NCBI RefSeq assembly: GCF_000430505.1
Contig: NZ_AUMD01000011.1
Span: 62,001-126,000 of the forward strand
Reading direction: 5' to 3'
DNA: 64,000 nucleotides
From: Eisenibacter elegans DSM 3317
Lineage (GTDB): Bacteria > Bacteroidota > Bacteroidia > Cytophagales > Microscillaceae
Positions 1-7,013 of this stretch are shown here, in pieces. The notes under the pieces were generated by a model. The model searched no databases. It was not told the origin of the DNA and saw only the letters and a program-made list of their open reading frames with translations. Each line of letters opens with the position of its first letter. The stretch's first letter is position 1. Position numbers and translations under genes: made by a program.

Positions 1-172
1 ACACAAGTTGTTAATCAGCGAAATGCGCAAAGATGGCCTTCTAAAAGAAGGAGAAGATTCCTACAGTAACGGCTCAGAGATTATCATCAAGGACGGAAAA
101 GTCAAAAAGCTTTTCGGAAAAAAAATACCTACTGATTTAGAACCAAAGTACCGTAAGATTTGGGCAGAATAA
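1..172 (+). CDS. C-terminal fragment of an uncharacterised protein
   Basis: An open frame entering from the left edge gives the last 56 residues of a protein and stops with TAA at 170-172. The visible part reads EMRKDGLLKEGEDSYSNGSE, then a lysine-rich stretch with LFGKK and a final KYRKIWAE. A DGL(I/L) segment followed by a short glycine-lysine loop and a Lys-Tyr end resembles the C-terminal tail of Bacteroidota BlaR1/M56-like or anti-sigma-associated proteins. That resemblance is from memory and is weak. The gene ends just before a hairpin with T-runs on both sides. Its product cannot be named from this fragment. Confidence 0.55.
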   Translation, partial: HKLLISEMRKDGLLKEGEDSYSNGSEIIIKDGKVKKLFGKKIPTDLEPKYRKIWAE

Positions 173-184
173 GCCCCATAAAAA

Positions 185-221
185 AGTCTGCCAGGAGTTT
201 GGGATTCCAGCAGGCTTTTTT
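185..221. terminator. bidirectional intrinsic terminator
   Basis: AGTCTGC (185-191) pairs, with one G-T wobble, with GCAGGCT (210-216). T residues follow on the plus strand (216-221) and a second T-run follows on the minus strand (A-run at 180-185). It lies between two convergent genes, the fragment ending at 172 and the small minus gene ending at 227, so it can serve both. Confidence 0.7.
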
Positions 222-226
222 CCAAA

Positions 227-379
227 TCAAGATTTTTTGGCTTGCTCCAAGGCGCTTACTTGCTCTAGGGTTGCTTTTACTTTTTCGAGCATAGCCGTAC
301 GAATTTCACGTACTTGTTTTAGCTCGGTTACGGTCTCATTGAGCGACTGTAGGAGCTGTTGGGTGTCGTATCTTTTCAT
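227..379 (-). CDS. small helical protein, 50 residues, unknown function
   Basis: The minus strand from ATG at 379 to TGA at 227 encodes 50 residues beginning MKRYDTQQLL and ending LEQAKKS. The sequence is charged and has leucine, valine and methionine at heptad-like spacings (LLQSLNETVTELKQVREI), which suggests a short amphipathic helix or coiled coil. There is no signal peptide, Cys pair or membrane segment. A promoter-like TAACTTTG lies about 50 bases upstream of the start, and the gene ends at a bidirectional hairpin, so it has its own transcription unit. The plus-strand frame across the same bases gives an unconvincing Ser/Cys-rich product. I do not recognise a family. Confidence 0.55.
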   Translation of the reverse strand: MKRYDTQQLLQSLNETVTELKQVREIRTAMLEKVKATLEQVSALEQAKKS

Positions 380-430
380 TTTAAAATGCTACTATCGCAA
401 GGGTAGTGGGTGTGTGTCATTTTTGCAATA

Positions 431-463
431 CAAAGTTAGCCCCTAATGAGGGGACTTTACAAG
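431..463 (-). promoter_or_regulatory. Bacteroidota-type promoter for the 50-residue gene
   Basis: Read on the minus strand, TAACTTTG (438-431) matches the Bacteroidota -7 consensus TAnnTTTG exactly. CTTG (463-460) lies 21 bases upstream, where a -33 TTTG is expected. The predicted start is near 424, giving a leader of about 45 bases before the ATG at 379. Confidence 0.6.
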
Positions 464-524
464 GCTCAAAGACTGTATTTGGCCTCAGGTAAATACCTGA
501 TTTTTGCGCAAAATGACCAAAATG

Positions 525-1271
525 TTACTTGCATTTTTCCCCTTTGTAAACTTTGACTTCGGAGCCTTTGGCCAGCAACACCGAGCTAGGTGCGGCCTCC
601 AAATAGGGCACAAACACCTGACCGTAGAGGGCCGCTGTATCCAGCTGGATATGGTATGACTGTACCTCAAACACATCCCAAGTAGGGTGCTCAACGGCAT
701 ACTGCAAGGTAGTTTGCTCGCTGTATCGGGTGTATCCCCAGTAGTGTTCGGTGATGAATGCTGCTTCAGAATTGGGGTTAAGCGGCTGTGGGCGAGGGTC
801 TGCCTCCACCCGGAAACTGTGCGGGTTTTGTTTTTTGCCCCAAGTATAGGTTACCGACAGCCTGTCGGCTTGGTGAATGATTTCGTGTCCCATCGGCATC
901 CGCTTATAATGTTCTCTATAGAGGCCATTGGCCACCCAAGCAATAGCGTATTTGGGTACTATCTCGCGCACAAACACCACACCACGCCGCCAACTACCAT
1001 CAGTATGTTTGAATACCACATAAAACCGTAGGTTGACTTCCTCAAAGTGGCGATGCCAGGGGATAGGCAGCCCCAAAACGCGGGTATCTCTAAACATAAA
1101 TCCCACCAAACTTACATATGTCTGCCCGTTCCAATAGTCGAGGTATGTATGGCGAGGCAAATAAGGGATAAGCACCTTAGGGTCAATCACATAATTGGCC
1201 ATAGCCAGATATTCCCATCGGGCTTTGAGGAAAACAGGTTGTTGGGTCAGGGGTGTGTTTGTTGGGGTCAT
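525..1271 (-). CDS. DUF2071 (YqjF-like) protein
   Basis: This 248-residue soluble protein starts MTPTNTPLTQQPVFLKARWEY. It carries the DUF2071/YqjF pattern: an N-terminal aromatic W-x-Y-L-A-M-x-N-Y segment, then a P-x-L-P-x-H-T-x-x-D-Y-W-N-G segment and an FRDTRVLGLPIPWHRHFEEVN core. Family members are about 220-250 residues, so it looks complete. Function in the family is not settled. It lies downstream of a GNAT gene on the same strand with a 4-base ATGA overlap, so the two are probably translationally coupled. The end has no signal peptide or membrane helix. I am confident of the family and not of the role. Confidence 0.85.
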   Translation of the reverse strand: MTPTNTPLTQQPVFLKARWEYLAMANYVIDPKVLIPYLPRHTYLDYWNGQTYVSLVGFMFRDTRVLGLPIPWHRHFEEVNLRFYVVFKHTDGSWRRGVVFVREIVPKYAIAWVANGLYREHYKRMPMGHEIIHQADRLSVTYTWGKKQNPHSFRVEADPRPQPLNPNSEAAFITEHYWGYTRYSEQTTLQYAVEHPTWDVFEVQSYHIQLDTAALYGQVFVPYLEAAPSSVLLAKGSEVKVYKGEKCK

Positions 1272-1705
1272 AAGGGTAAAAGCATTGGGTAGTGTTCGAT
1301 GCCCGCTTCTTCAAAAGCTTCTCCGCTAATCACAAAACCGGCACGCAGGTAAAACGACACCGCAGGCGACTGGGCGTGTAGGTAGCACAAAGTCCTTTTG
1401 GGAGCTTGTCGAGCGATATCGTCCAATACCCCTCTAAGCAAGACAGAACCCGCGCCTTGGTTGCGGTAAGCGGCCAACACAGCAAAGCGTTCCAGCTTGA
1501 TGCCTTTGTCGGTATAGCGCCAACGAGCGGCTCCGCAAGGGTTGCCCGTGGGGGTGTGGAGCAAGAGATAGTGATGAGCGCTGGACTCGTGTTGGTCAAG
1601 CTCCAGTGTTGAGGGCACGCCTTGCTCTATCACAAATACTTGTTGTCTTATTTGATGGGCTTGGGCTAATTGTTCGGGTTGTGTGATGTGGAGGGTGGTA
1701 TACAT
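1268..1705 (-). CDS. GNAT family N-acetyltransferase
   Basis: This 145-residue protein has the single-domain GNAT fold. An N-terminal HQIRQQVFVIEQGVPSTLELD segment resembles the ElaA/YjcF type, followed by strand beta-4 (KLERFAVLAAYRNQGAGSVLL), which holds the acetyl-CoA pyrophosphate loop R/Q-x-x-G-x-G/A as RNQGAG. The C-terminal part has the usual F-Y-L-R-A-G-F-V-I-S-G-E motif with a final acidic-histidine segment (EEAGIEHYPM). The acceptor substrate cannot be read from sequence. The gene is the first of a two-gene unit with the DUF2071 gene, overlapping it by four bases. It is divergent from the DUF2201 gene across about 300 bases. Confidence 0.85.
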   Translation of the reverse strand: MYTTLHITQPEQLAQAHQIRQQVFVIEQGVPSTLELDQHESSAHHYLLLHTPTGNPCGAARWRYTDKGIKLERFAVLAAYRNQGAGSVLLRGVLDDIARQAPKRTLCYLHAQSPAVSFYLRAGFVISGEAFEEAGIEHYPMLLPL

Positions 1706-1777
1706 TTGTAGGAAATATGAGAACCTAATCGGGGTAAATAAACAAGACTATGCGCCTATGGTATATTTTGGCATAGG

Positions 1778-1802
1778 TTGTAGCTTTTGACAAAAGCTAC
1801 AA
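1778..1802. other. perfect 11-bp hairpin in divergent intergenic region
   Basis: TTGTAGCTTTT (1778-1788) and AAAAGCTACAA (1792-1802) are perfectly complementary around a GAC loop. The 300-base gap 1706-2004 between divergent genes holds this hairpin, a weaker CCTATG/CATAGG dyad just before it, and a promoter-like motif after it. There is no T-run directly after the stem, so it is not a typical terminator. It could be an operator or a repeat remnant. The bases after it (AAAGCCCTGGGACATCACC) resemble part of the repeat at 52316. Confidence 0.5.
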
Positions 1803-1833
1803 AGCCCTGGGACATCACCAAGGTCATCATTTT

Positions 1834-1864
1834 TTTGATTTTGCCCAAAAAAGCCGTAACTTTC
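1834..1864 (+). promoter_or_regulatory. possible promoter for the DUF2201 gene
   Basis: TTTG (1834-1837), 19 bases, then TAACTTTC (1857-1864). The second box departs from TAnnTTTG at its last base only. It would give a leader of about 135 bases before the ATG at 2005. This is a weaker match than the other promoters in this window. Confidence 0.3.
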
Positions 1865-2004
1865 TTTTGCCTATGGCTACCTTTTGCAGCTAAATGTGAT
1901 TAAAGCAAAACAAATACAGTCTTGTTTCAGTAGACAGCACTATATAGTCATTCAAGCGCCATTTTCTGCCTTCACGAAAAGGCACCTGATTTTACCCCTT
2001 TCTT

Positions 2005-3246
2005 ATGACCGTCATCAATACCGCCCAACTATTAGATAGCATCGCAGAGGTGAGCTTCCGGATGCTTATTCAAGAGCCTTTTTATGGTCATTTTTTCACC
2101 GGTTTGGTGCGCAAACCCAATCCCCGTATTCCGACCTTGGCCGTAAGTTATGATAAGGGCAAGAATATTATGATTTTGCATATCAACCCCATTTTTTGGC
2201 AAGAAGACCTCCATAGTCTAAACTATAAGATGGGGGGACTGAAGCACGAAATCCTGCATTTGGTCTTCAAACACGTCTTACGCATTCAGGATTTCCAGCA
2301 TAAGCTGATTTTTAATGTGGCAGCAGACTTGGTCGTCAATCAGTATATCTTGCCAGAGCAGCTTATTGAAGGGGCTATCTTGCTCGAAAGCTTTCCGGAG
2401 TTGGCGCTGCCAGCACACGAGAGCCTCGACCACTACTATCAGGTGTTGATGCAACTCTACCAACAGTTTGTAGACCAGCCCAACAGCCCAGAAGCACAGC
2501 AACACCAGTCGTGGCAGGTACTCAAGCGTTTGCTAGACCAAGCACACCGCTACCAACAACAACACCGTCTCTGGGAGAGTTTTGAGGGCTTGAGCAATGT
2601 AGAGCGCCAAATTGTAGATGGCCTGCTCAACGAACACCTGAAAGAGACCATTGACCGAGTGCGTAACAAAAACTACGGCAATATGCCCAAAGGGCTTTCG
2701 GAGTACCTAGAGCAGTTTGAACGTAGCCTACAGCCCAGCGTTGATTGGCGGCGTATCTTGCGCCTTTTTACGTATAGCAGTGCCCGAACACGGCTGCGCA
2801 ACACCTTGCGCCGCCCCTCAAAGCGCTATGGTACAAGCCCGGGAATCAAAATCCAGCGTAAACAGAAGATTTTGGTCGCTATCGATACTTCGGGCAGTAT
2901 AGGGATGGAAGAGCTCAAACTCTTTTTTGCAGAAATGGCACACATTTGGCGGCAAGGAGCAGAGATTTGCGTGGTCGAATGTGATACCGAAATTCACCAA
3001 ACGTATTTCTATAACGGAACGCCTCCCGAAACAATCAGTGGCGGCGGCGGAACAGCGTTTGATGCGCCCATACGCTATGCCAACGAGACTTATCGTCCTG
3101 ATGCGATGGTTTATTTTACCGATGGCTATGCCGCTATCCCTGAGCAAAAGGCTGTTTGCCCAATGCTTTGGTTGATAGCACCACAAGGTGCGGATTTGCC
3201 CGAAATACAAGGCTTACAAGGCATTAAAATCAAAATGAACACATAA
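2005..3246 (+). CDS. DUF2201 putative metallopeptidase with VWA-like domain
   Basis: This 413-residue soluble protein has two parts. Residues about 10-230 carry a metallopeptidase-like N-terminal domain with the zinc-binding motif HEILH at 81-85 followed by LVFKH, as in DUF2201_N. Residues about 285-410 form a VWA-like domain with a MIDAS-type start, VAIDTSGSIG at about 290, then GGGGTAFDAP and a YFTDGYA segment that supplies the later metal-site residues. In many bacteria such proteins are encoded beside MoxR-type AAA+ ATPases as chaperone-like pairs; no AAA+ gene is seen here. The next gene, a SUI1 factor, begins six bases after the stop, so the two are likely co-transcribed. Activity is untested by sequence, although both key motifs are intact. 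Confidence 0.8.
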   Translation: MTVINTAQLLDSIAEVSFRMLIQEPFYGHFFTGLVRKPNPRIPTLAVSYDKGKNIMILHINPIFWQEDLHSLNYKMGGLKHEILHLVFKHVLRIQDFQHKLIFNVAADLVVNQYILPEQLIEGAILLESFPELALPAHESLDHYYQVLMQLYQQFVDQPNSPEAQQHQSWQVLKRLLDQAHRYQQQHRLWESFEGLSNVERQIVDGLLNEHLKETIDRVRNKNYGNMPKGLSEYLEQFERSLQPSVDWRRILRLFTYSSARTRLRNTLRRPSKRYGTSPGIKIQRKQKILVAIDTSGSIGMEELKLFFAEMAHIWRQGAEICVVECDTEIHQTYFYNGTPPETISGGGGTAFDAPIRYANETYRPDAMVYFTDGYAAIPEQKAVCPMLWLIAPQGADLPEIQGLQGIKIKMNT

Positions 3247-3252
3247 CAAGCA

Positions 3253-3594
3253 ATGAGCAAAAAAAACAACCGACAAGGAGTTGTGTATTCTACCAACCCT
3301 GATTTTGAATACCAAGAAGACAGCCCCGAAATAGTAGAGACCTTAGCCCCTGCCCAGCAAAAGCTGCGCGTAAGCCGCGATGCCAAAGCCCGCAAAGGAA
3401 AGGTGGTTACGGCCATTACCGGATTTGTAGGCACAGACGAAGACCTGCAAACGCTTGGCAAATGGCTCAAGACGAAGTGTGGTGTGGGAGGGAGCGCCAA
3501 AGACGGCGAAATTCTGGTACAAGGGGATTTTGTCGACAAAGTAGTGCAGCTATTGGTAGCAGAAGGTTATCAGGCTAAAAAAATAGGCGGTTAA
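3253..3594 (+). CDS. SUI1/YciH-like translation initiation factor
   Basis: This 113-residue protein has a variable charged N-terminus (about 1-45) and a SUI1/eIF1 domain (about 46-113). The domain is recognisable by the basic strand LRVSRDAKARKGKVVTAITGF, the GKWLKTKCGVGGSAKDGEILVQGDF core and the C-terminal helix VVQLLVAEGYQAKKIGG. Bacterial YciH proteins are thought to act on start-codon selection at the small ribosomal subunit; the role here is inferred. The gene follows the DUF2201 gene by six bases. Its stop codon lies in the loop of a hairpin that acts as terminator for the convergent gene on the other strand. Confidence 0.88.
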   Translation: MSKKNNRQGVVYSTNPDFEYQEDSPEIVETLAPAQQKLRVSRDAKARKGKVVTAITGFVGTDEDLQTLGKWLKTKCGVGGSAKDGEILVQGDFVDKVVQLLVAEGYQAKKIGG

Positions 3595-3601
3595 GCCGCC
3601 T
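3577..3601 (-). terminator. intrinsic terminator overlapping the SUI1 stop codon
   Basis: On the minus strand AGGCGG (3601-3596) pairs with CCGCCT (3590-3585) around a five-base loop and is followed at once by A and seven T residues (3583-3577 region). This serves the convergent minus gene ending at 3634. The loop contains the TAA of the plus-strand SUI1 gene, so the terminator is embedded in that coding end. Confidence 0.65.
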
Positions 3602-3633
3602 GATAAAACTGGAGTAAGGGGCTAAGCCCTGTA

Positions 3634-3864
3634 TTAAGAGCTTGGCTGTACCACAGGAAGTGTCAGGGATTGGTGTTGGTCTATGGGTTGGGTCGCATCT
3701 ACGGCTTCTTCTGAATCATCCAACTCATTGACCAAACACAAATCGCAGATGTTGGGATATTGGGTGCTATAGCCTACTATGCCCATAAAAGAGCTTTCTT
3801 TGCAACAGCTACACACAAAGGCGCGTTTGTAAATCTTAAATTTAGGCGTATATTGATTGTCCAT
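3634..3864 (-). CDS. small cysteine-rich protein, unknown function
   Basis: This 76-residue protein has five cysteines: a CSCC cluster at about 18-21 (VCSCCKES) and a CDLC pair at about 38-41 (NICDLC). That spacing is typical of a small zinc-ribbon or rubredoxin-like metal knuckle. The C-terminal half is acidic and then Pro/Gln-rich, and probably disordered. There is no signal peptide, so it should be cytoplasmic. It is convergent with the SUI1 gene and ends at a hairpin with a T-run. I do not recognise a named family; the metal-binding call rests only on the Cys pattern. Confidence 0.6.
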   Translation of the reverse strand: MDNQYTPKFKIYKRAFVCSCCKESSFMGIVGYSTQYPNICDLCLVNELDDSEEAVDATQPIDQHQSLTLPVVQPSS

Positions 3865-4104
3865 AAGTATAACAGATTTTGAATGAAAGAAATATTTTGT
3901 GCAATGGCTGAGATTGGTTCAATGAAGGCCATCACGTTGATTTAGTTAGGAAGTATTTCAGTAAGAGCTTTTGTTTTGTAACCAATATCTGATAGAAAAA
4001 CCCAATCAAATCATCAAGAATTATTATTGGCAAACAAAACTAAGTAAGAAACTTATTGTCGAAGCCAAATGTTACCAAAAATCGCTTTTATTTTCTCAAA
4101 ACCT

Positions 4105-5013
4105 ATGTCAAACCTTCTTGCTATCCATTATCCGGTATTTGGCAATATTCGTCAGCGGCTAAGCCTGTGGGTATTGCTGTGTGTGGTAGGGCTAAACCAT
4201 AGTTTTGCCCAAAAGCTCAAATACAAACCCGAAACCCCGGCCTATGAGCGCCTACAGAGCGATAGTATCCCCGAGCTGGTGTCTACCAATCTCGAAACCA
4301 TAGACGAACAGGACTTTGAGTTTAAAATCAAGAAAATAAAACTTAAGCGCGATAAAAAGAAAAAGCGCGTCTACATGGGTGTCAAGACCAAGAGGGGCAA
4401 GGTAATGCGCAACAGCCAGATTACGATTCAGTTTAGGTATCCCAAACGTGGCGGTACTCCCGAAGACCCCTACGCACAAGAGATTTTTTATTATGATTAC
4501 CGCGCCAAGGCTGTCCGTACCGATAGCTATGACCGCTACCAAGCACGCCTCAAAAAAGGCGAAAAGCTTGTCCCCCTACACGGATATTATCGGCAGGTGA
4601 TGGGTAGGCAAACACTCGAAGAAGGTTTTTTGTATTATGGTGTCCGCAACGAAACTTGGTATAACTATGACAAAGATGGCATCTTGTTGGAGCGCCTGAC
4701 CTACAACTTTGGTTGGCTCAAAGATGCAGACATCAGCTACTATGGCGGCAACAAAATCAAGGAGGTTGTGCCTTTTGCCCACGGAACCAAACACGGGAAC
4801 TATTGTACCTTCTACGAAAACGGAAATCTCTGTATGCAGGGCCAGTACGAATATGGCGAGAAAGTTGGGCTGTGGACAGAGTACCACCCCAATGGCAAAC
4901 GCAAAGCCCAACACCAATACAAACGCTATTTTTATGAGGAAGATACCCCCTTTGTATTGCGCGAATGGGATGCAGGGGGTAATTTGATTTATGAAGCAAA
5001 GAAAACAAAATAA
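4105..5013 (+). CDS. exported MORN-variant repeat protein
   Basis: From ATG 4105 the product is 302 residues; an earlier in-frame ATG at 4069 would add 12. I prefer 4105 because it leaves a normal signal peptide: a basic RQR, the hydrophobic LSLWVLLCVVGL, then HSFAQ with cleavage likely after Ala. The middle is very basic (KIKKIKLKRDKKKKRV). The C-terminal third holds MORN_2-type repeats, e.g. GTKHGNYCTFYENGNLCMQG and YGEKVGLWTEYHPNGKRKAQ, as in Bacteroidota toxin-antitoxin YwqK-like proteins. It is followed after 14 bases by a lipoprotein gene, suggesting a shared transcript and an envelope location. The molecular role is unknown. Confidence 0.75.
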   Translation: MSNLLAIHYPVFGNIRQRLSLWVLLCVVGLNHSFAQKLKYKPETPAYERLQSDSIPELVSTNLETIDEQDFEFKIKKIKLKRDKKKKRVYMGVKTKRGKVMRNSQITIQFRYPKRGGTPEDPYAQEIFYYDYRAKAVRTDSYDRYQARLKKGEKLVPLHGYYRQVMGRQTLEEGFLYYGVRNETWYNYDKDGILLERLTYNFGWLKDADISYYGGNKIKEVVPFAHGTKHGNYCTFYENGNLCMQGQYEYGEKVGLWTEYHPNGKRKAQHQYKRYFYEEDTPFVLREWDAGGNLIYEAKKTK

Positions 5014-5027
5014 CCCATATCTTTCCT

Positions 5028-6392
5028 GTGTATTCAACACCTAAACCCTGTTTTGGGCGTATAAAAGCCACTCTTTTATGGCTCTTGTTGCTTTTTACTG
5101 GCCTTGGCCTGAGCCATTGTAAACCTGCCGAAACCTTGCGCCTACAAGACCCTTCGGCCTCGCTGCGCTTTTCGGAAGAGGCGATTGTATTTGACACCCT
5201 ATTGACCTCCCTACGCAACCCGGCCAAGCGCCTGATGGTGTATAACCCCAACCCCGGCGCATTGTTGATAGACCAAATCAGCGTGGGAGCGCAGTCGGGC
5301 TTTTCCTTGCTCGTCAGAGGTCGGCGAGGGCAAGTATTCGAGCAAGTCGAAATCTTACGTGGCGACAGCTTGCTGATTGTTGTAGAGGCGCAGTTAACCA
5401 ACGGGATGATGCCCGGTACGGTATTGGCCTTCGACTCTATCGTATTCAATTACAATCAACGACAACAAAATCTCAAGCTATTGGCCTGGGCTATCCCCGT
5501 AACCACCCTAAGCGGCGAAGTCATCCGAGAGGCGCGTACTTGGCCCAAGGGGAGCAATTTTTTGATAATGGACTCATTGCGCATAGCCCCTGAAGGTCAT
5601 CTGACCATTGCTGACAGTGTGCGGGTGTTTTTTTTCAATCAAGCCTCCTTGCTCGTCGAAGGGCAACTGACGGCCCTAGGCAGCCCCCAAGGGCGCATTC
5701 GGATGGAGGGAGTGCGGCGGGAGCCAGCCTTTCAAAGCCGCCCTGGGCAGTGGCAGGGCATACGGCTGCGCGCCGGTGCCATAGTGCGCCTACAGGCTGT
5801 TGATATTTTGCGTGCCAATACGGGCATCAGCCTCGCACACGGCGCAACCGCACAGCTCACACAGCTCCAGCTCCAACACCATACCCATCACGGTATTGCG
5901 GCCACAGGAGGGGTGTTGTCCTTGAGCAATACCCTTATCAGCGACTGTTATAGCGCGGGCATCTCGCTGCAAGCAGGGGGTAATTATGAGCTTATTCACA
6001 ATACAATCGCGTGCTTTGAGTTTGATTTCGTGCGCACATCCCCTGCGCTAGGGCTAATATTGGTCGAAGGGCAGGGCAATACCACATTGACCCTACAACA
6101 CAACCTCATCTGGGGAAGCCGCAACGAAGAACTGCGGCTGTCAACACAAGCCACCGGCTTACAGCTTGTTGCCGAAGGCAACCTGTGGCGTAGCAATACG
6201 GTCATTGGGGGCAATATCCAAAACCAAAACCCCTTGTTTGTAAACCCTTCTGGGCGCGATTTCAGGCTCAAACCCGAGTCTCCTGCTGTAGGCGTTGTGG
6301 CCTCCCCCCGCCTACCGGTCGATTTGCGCGGCCTGCCAAGGCTAAGCCCCACAGACATAGGCGCATACCAGTATAAGCCCGAAGAAGAATAG
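5028..6392 (+). CDS. lipoprotein with right-handed parallel beta-helix
   Basis: This 454-residue protein starts at GTG 5028; there is no upstream in-frame alternative before the preceding stop and no usable ATG before the signal. The N-terminus has a hydrophobic LLWLLLLFTGLGL followed by the lipobox LSHC, so it is probably a lipoprotein. Residues about 45-170 look like a beta-sandwich-type domain. Residues about 190-420 have pectate-lyase-like coils with repeated G-T-x-I/L-x-L-x-x-N patterns (NTGISLAHGATAQLTQLQ, NTLISDCYSAGISLQAGGNY). The end, VDLRGLPRLSPTDIGAYQY, is the usual C-terminus of such Bacteroidota beta-helix proteins. Whether it binds or cleaves polysaccharide cannot be read. Its last 51 bases overlap a convergent membrane-protein frame. 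Confidence 0.78.
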   Translation: MYSTPKPCFGRIKATLLWLLLLFTGLGLSHCKPAETLRLQDPSASLRFSEEAIVFDTLLTSLRNPAKRLMVYNPNPGALLIDQISVGAQSGFSLLVRGRRGQVFEQVEILRGDSLLIVVEAQLTNGMMPGTVLAFDSIVFNYNQRQQNLKLLAWAIPVTTLSGEVIREARTWPKGSNFLIMDSLRIAPEGHLTIADSVRVFFFNQASLLVEGQLTALGSPQGRIRMEGVRREPAFQSRPGQWQGIRLRAGAIVRLQAVDILRANTGISLAHGATAQLTQLQLQHHTHHGIAATGGVLSLSNTLISDCYSAGISLQAGGNYELIHNTIACFEFDFVRTSPALGLILVEGQGNTTLTLQHNLIWGSRNEELRLSTQATGLQLVAEGNLWRSNTVIGGNIQNQNPLFVNPSGRDFRLKPESPAVGVVASPRLPVDLRGLPRLSPTDIGAYQYKPEEE

Positions 6393-6623
6393 GAGCGCTA
6401 CACCCAAGGCAAGGGGGTGCTTGCTCAACTGACGACCAGCCTGCCCGACCAAAAAGTAGTTTGACAAAGGCAAGTCAATGCTTGAAGGACTGAGGGTGTA
6501 TTTGAAATAGTCAAAACGGTCTTCTTTGGGTACTAAAACCAAATAGAAGTCCCAAGCCATTACCACAATCACAAACGAGAGCCAGAAGAGATGCGCCTGA
6601 GCGTTCAAATCGAGTTGGCACAC
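6342..6623 (-). CDS. possible small membrane protein
   Basis: This 93-residue minus-strand frame predicts two membrane helices: HLFWLSFVIVVMAWDFYLVLV at about 12-32 and LALGVALLFFFGLILVCAYVCGA at the C-terminus. An amphipathic KEDRFDYFKYTLSPSS segment lies between them, a pattern typical of small integral proteins. The last 51 bases overlap the convergent beta-helix gene. No standard RBS or TAnnTTTG box is visible, but two inverted repeats lie 44-90 bases upstream. The hydrophobic pattern outside the overlap makes a chance frame unlikely but not excluded. No family recognised. Confidence 0.5.
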   Translation of the reverse strand: MCQLDLNAQAHLFWLSFVIVVMAWDFYLVLVPKEDRFDYFKYTLSPSSIDLPLSNYFLVGQAGRQLSKHPLALGVALLFFFGLILVCAYVCGA

Positions 6624-6666
6624 AAAAATGCAAGCCTTTCAGAGGCAATTCATGTACATTTTACTT

Positions 6667-6713
6667 ATTTAGAGTTGTTCTAAATAGTTTTTAATCAGTG
6701 TAAATAACTGATT
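6667..6713. promoter_or_regulatory. two adjacent operator-like inverted repeats
   Basis: Dyad 1: ATTTAGA (6667-6673), five bases, TCTAAAT (6679-6685). Dyad 2: AATCAGT (6693-6699), seven bases, ACTGATT (6707-6713). Both are perfect over seven bases per arm and sit seven bases apart in AT-rich DNA. Dyad 1 has the shape of a binding site for a dimeric metal- or redox-type repressor. They lie upstream of the 93-residue membrane gene (minus) and about 250 bases before the ACIII promoter (plus). Confidence 0.45.
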
Positions 6714-6895
6714 ATCAGTTTATTGTGGTTTAGACTTGTTCCAAACCTTTTCAAGTCCTTAGCTCGTTGTGGCTTAGAGAGTGACGAATGTTTGAATAAA
6801 TATTTTTTGATAGTAGATTTGCATAGCAAAGCATCCCCCTGTTTTTTGATTGCTTGAGCCAAGAAATCGATTGGTTTTGACCTGACTGAGTTCAT
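6695..6895 (-). CDS. doubtful small basic ORF
   Basis: A 66-residue minus-strand frame starts MNSVRSKPIDFLAQAIKKQG and is rich in lysine and serine. A purine-rich GAGGGG lies six bases before the ATG. It has no recognisable domain, signal or membrane segment. The second dyad of the operator-like pair overlaps its end. It fills most of the gap 6624-6964 and may be a real small gene or a chance frame. Confidence 0.25.
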   Translation of the reverse strand: MNSVRSKPIDFLAQAIKKQGDALLCKSTIKKYLFKHSSLSKPQRAKDLKRFGTSLNHNKLIISYLH

Positions 6896-6964
6896 TTTTT
6901 CCCCTCTTCAGGCCAAACAAAAACTATCTACAGATAGATAGATGATAGTAATACTTCCAATCGA

Positions 6965-6972
6965 TAACTTTG
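6965..6972 (+). promoter_or_regulatory. -7 promoter element of the ACIII operon
   Basis: TAACTTTG matches the Bacteroidota -7 consensus TAnnTTTG exactly. No clear TTTG lies 19-21 bases upstream. Transcription from here would start near 6978, downstream of the upstream in-frame ATG at 6942. This is the reason for placing the actA start at 7014. Confidence 0.5.
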
Positions 6973-7013
6973 TTGCTAAAGCTTGTCAAAAACAAGGAGT
7001 TTATAAGAAAATT

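Noticed and set aside
237-446. Plus-strand 69-residue frame MACSKALTCSRV...
   Set aside because: Shadow of the 50-residue minus-strand gene, which has a promoter and terminator; the plus-strand product is Ser/Cys-rich with no pattern.
6942-7013. Upstream ATG extending actA by 24 residues
   Set aside because: The probable promoter box at 6965-6972 lies inside this extension, so the region would not be transcribed as coding sequence.
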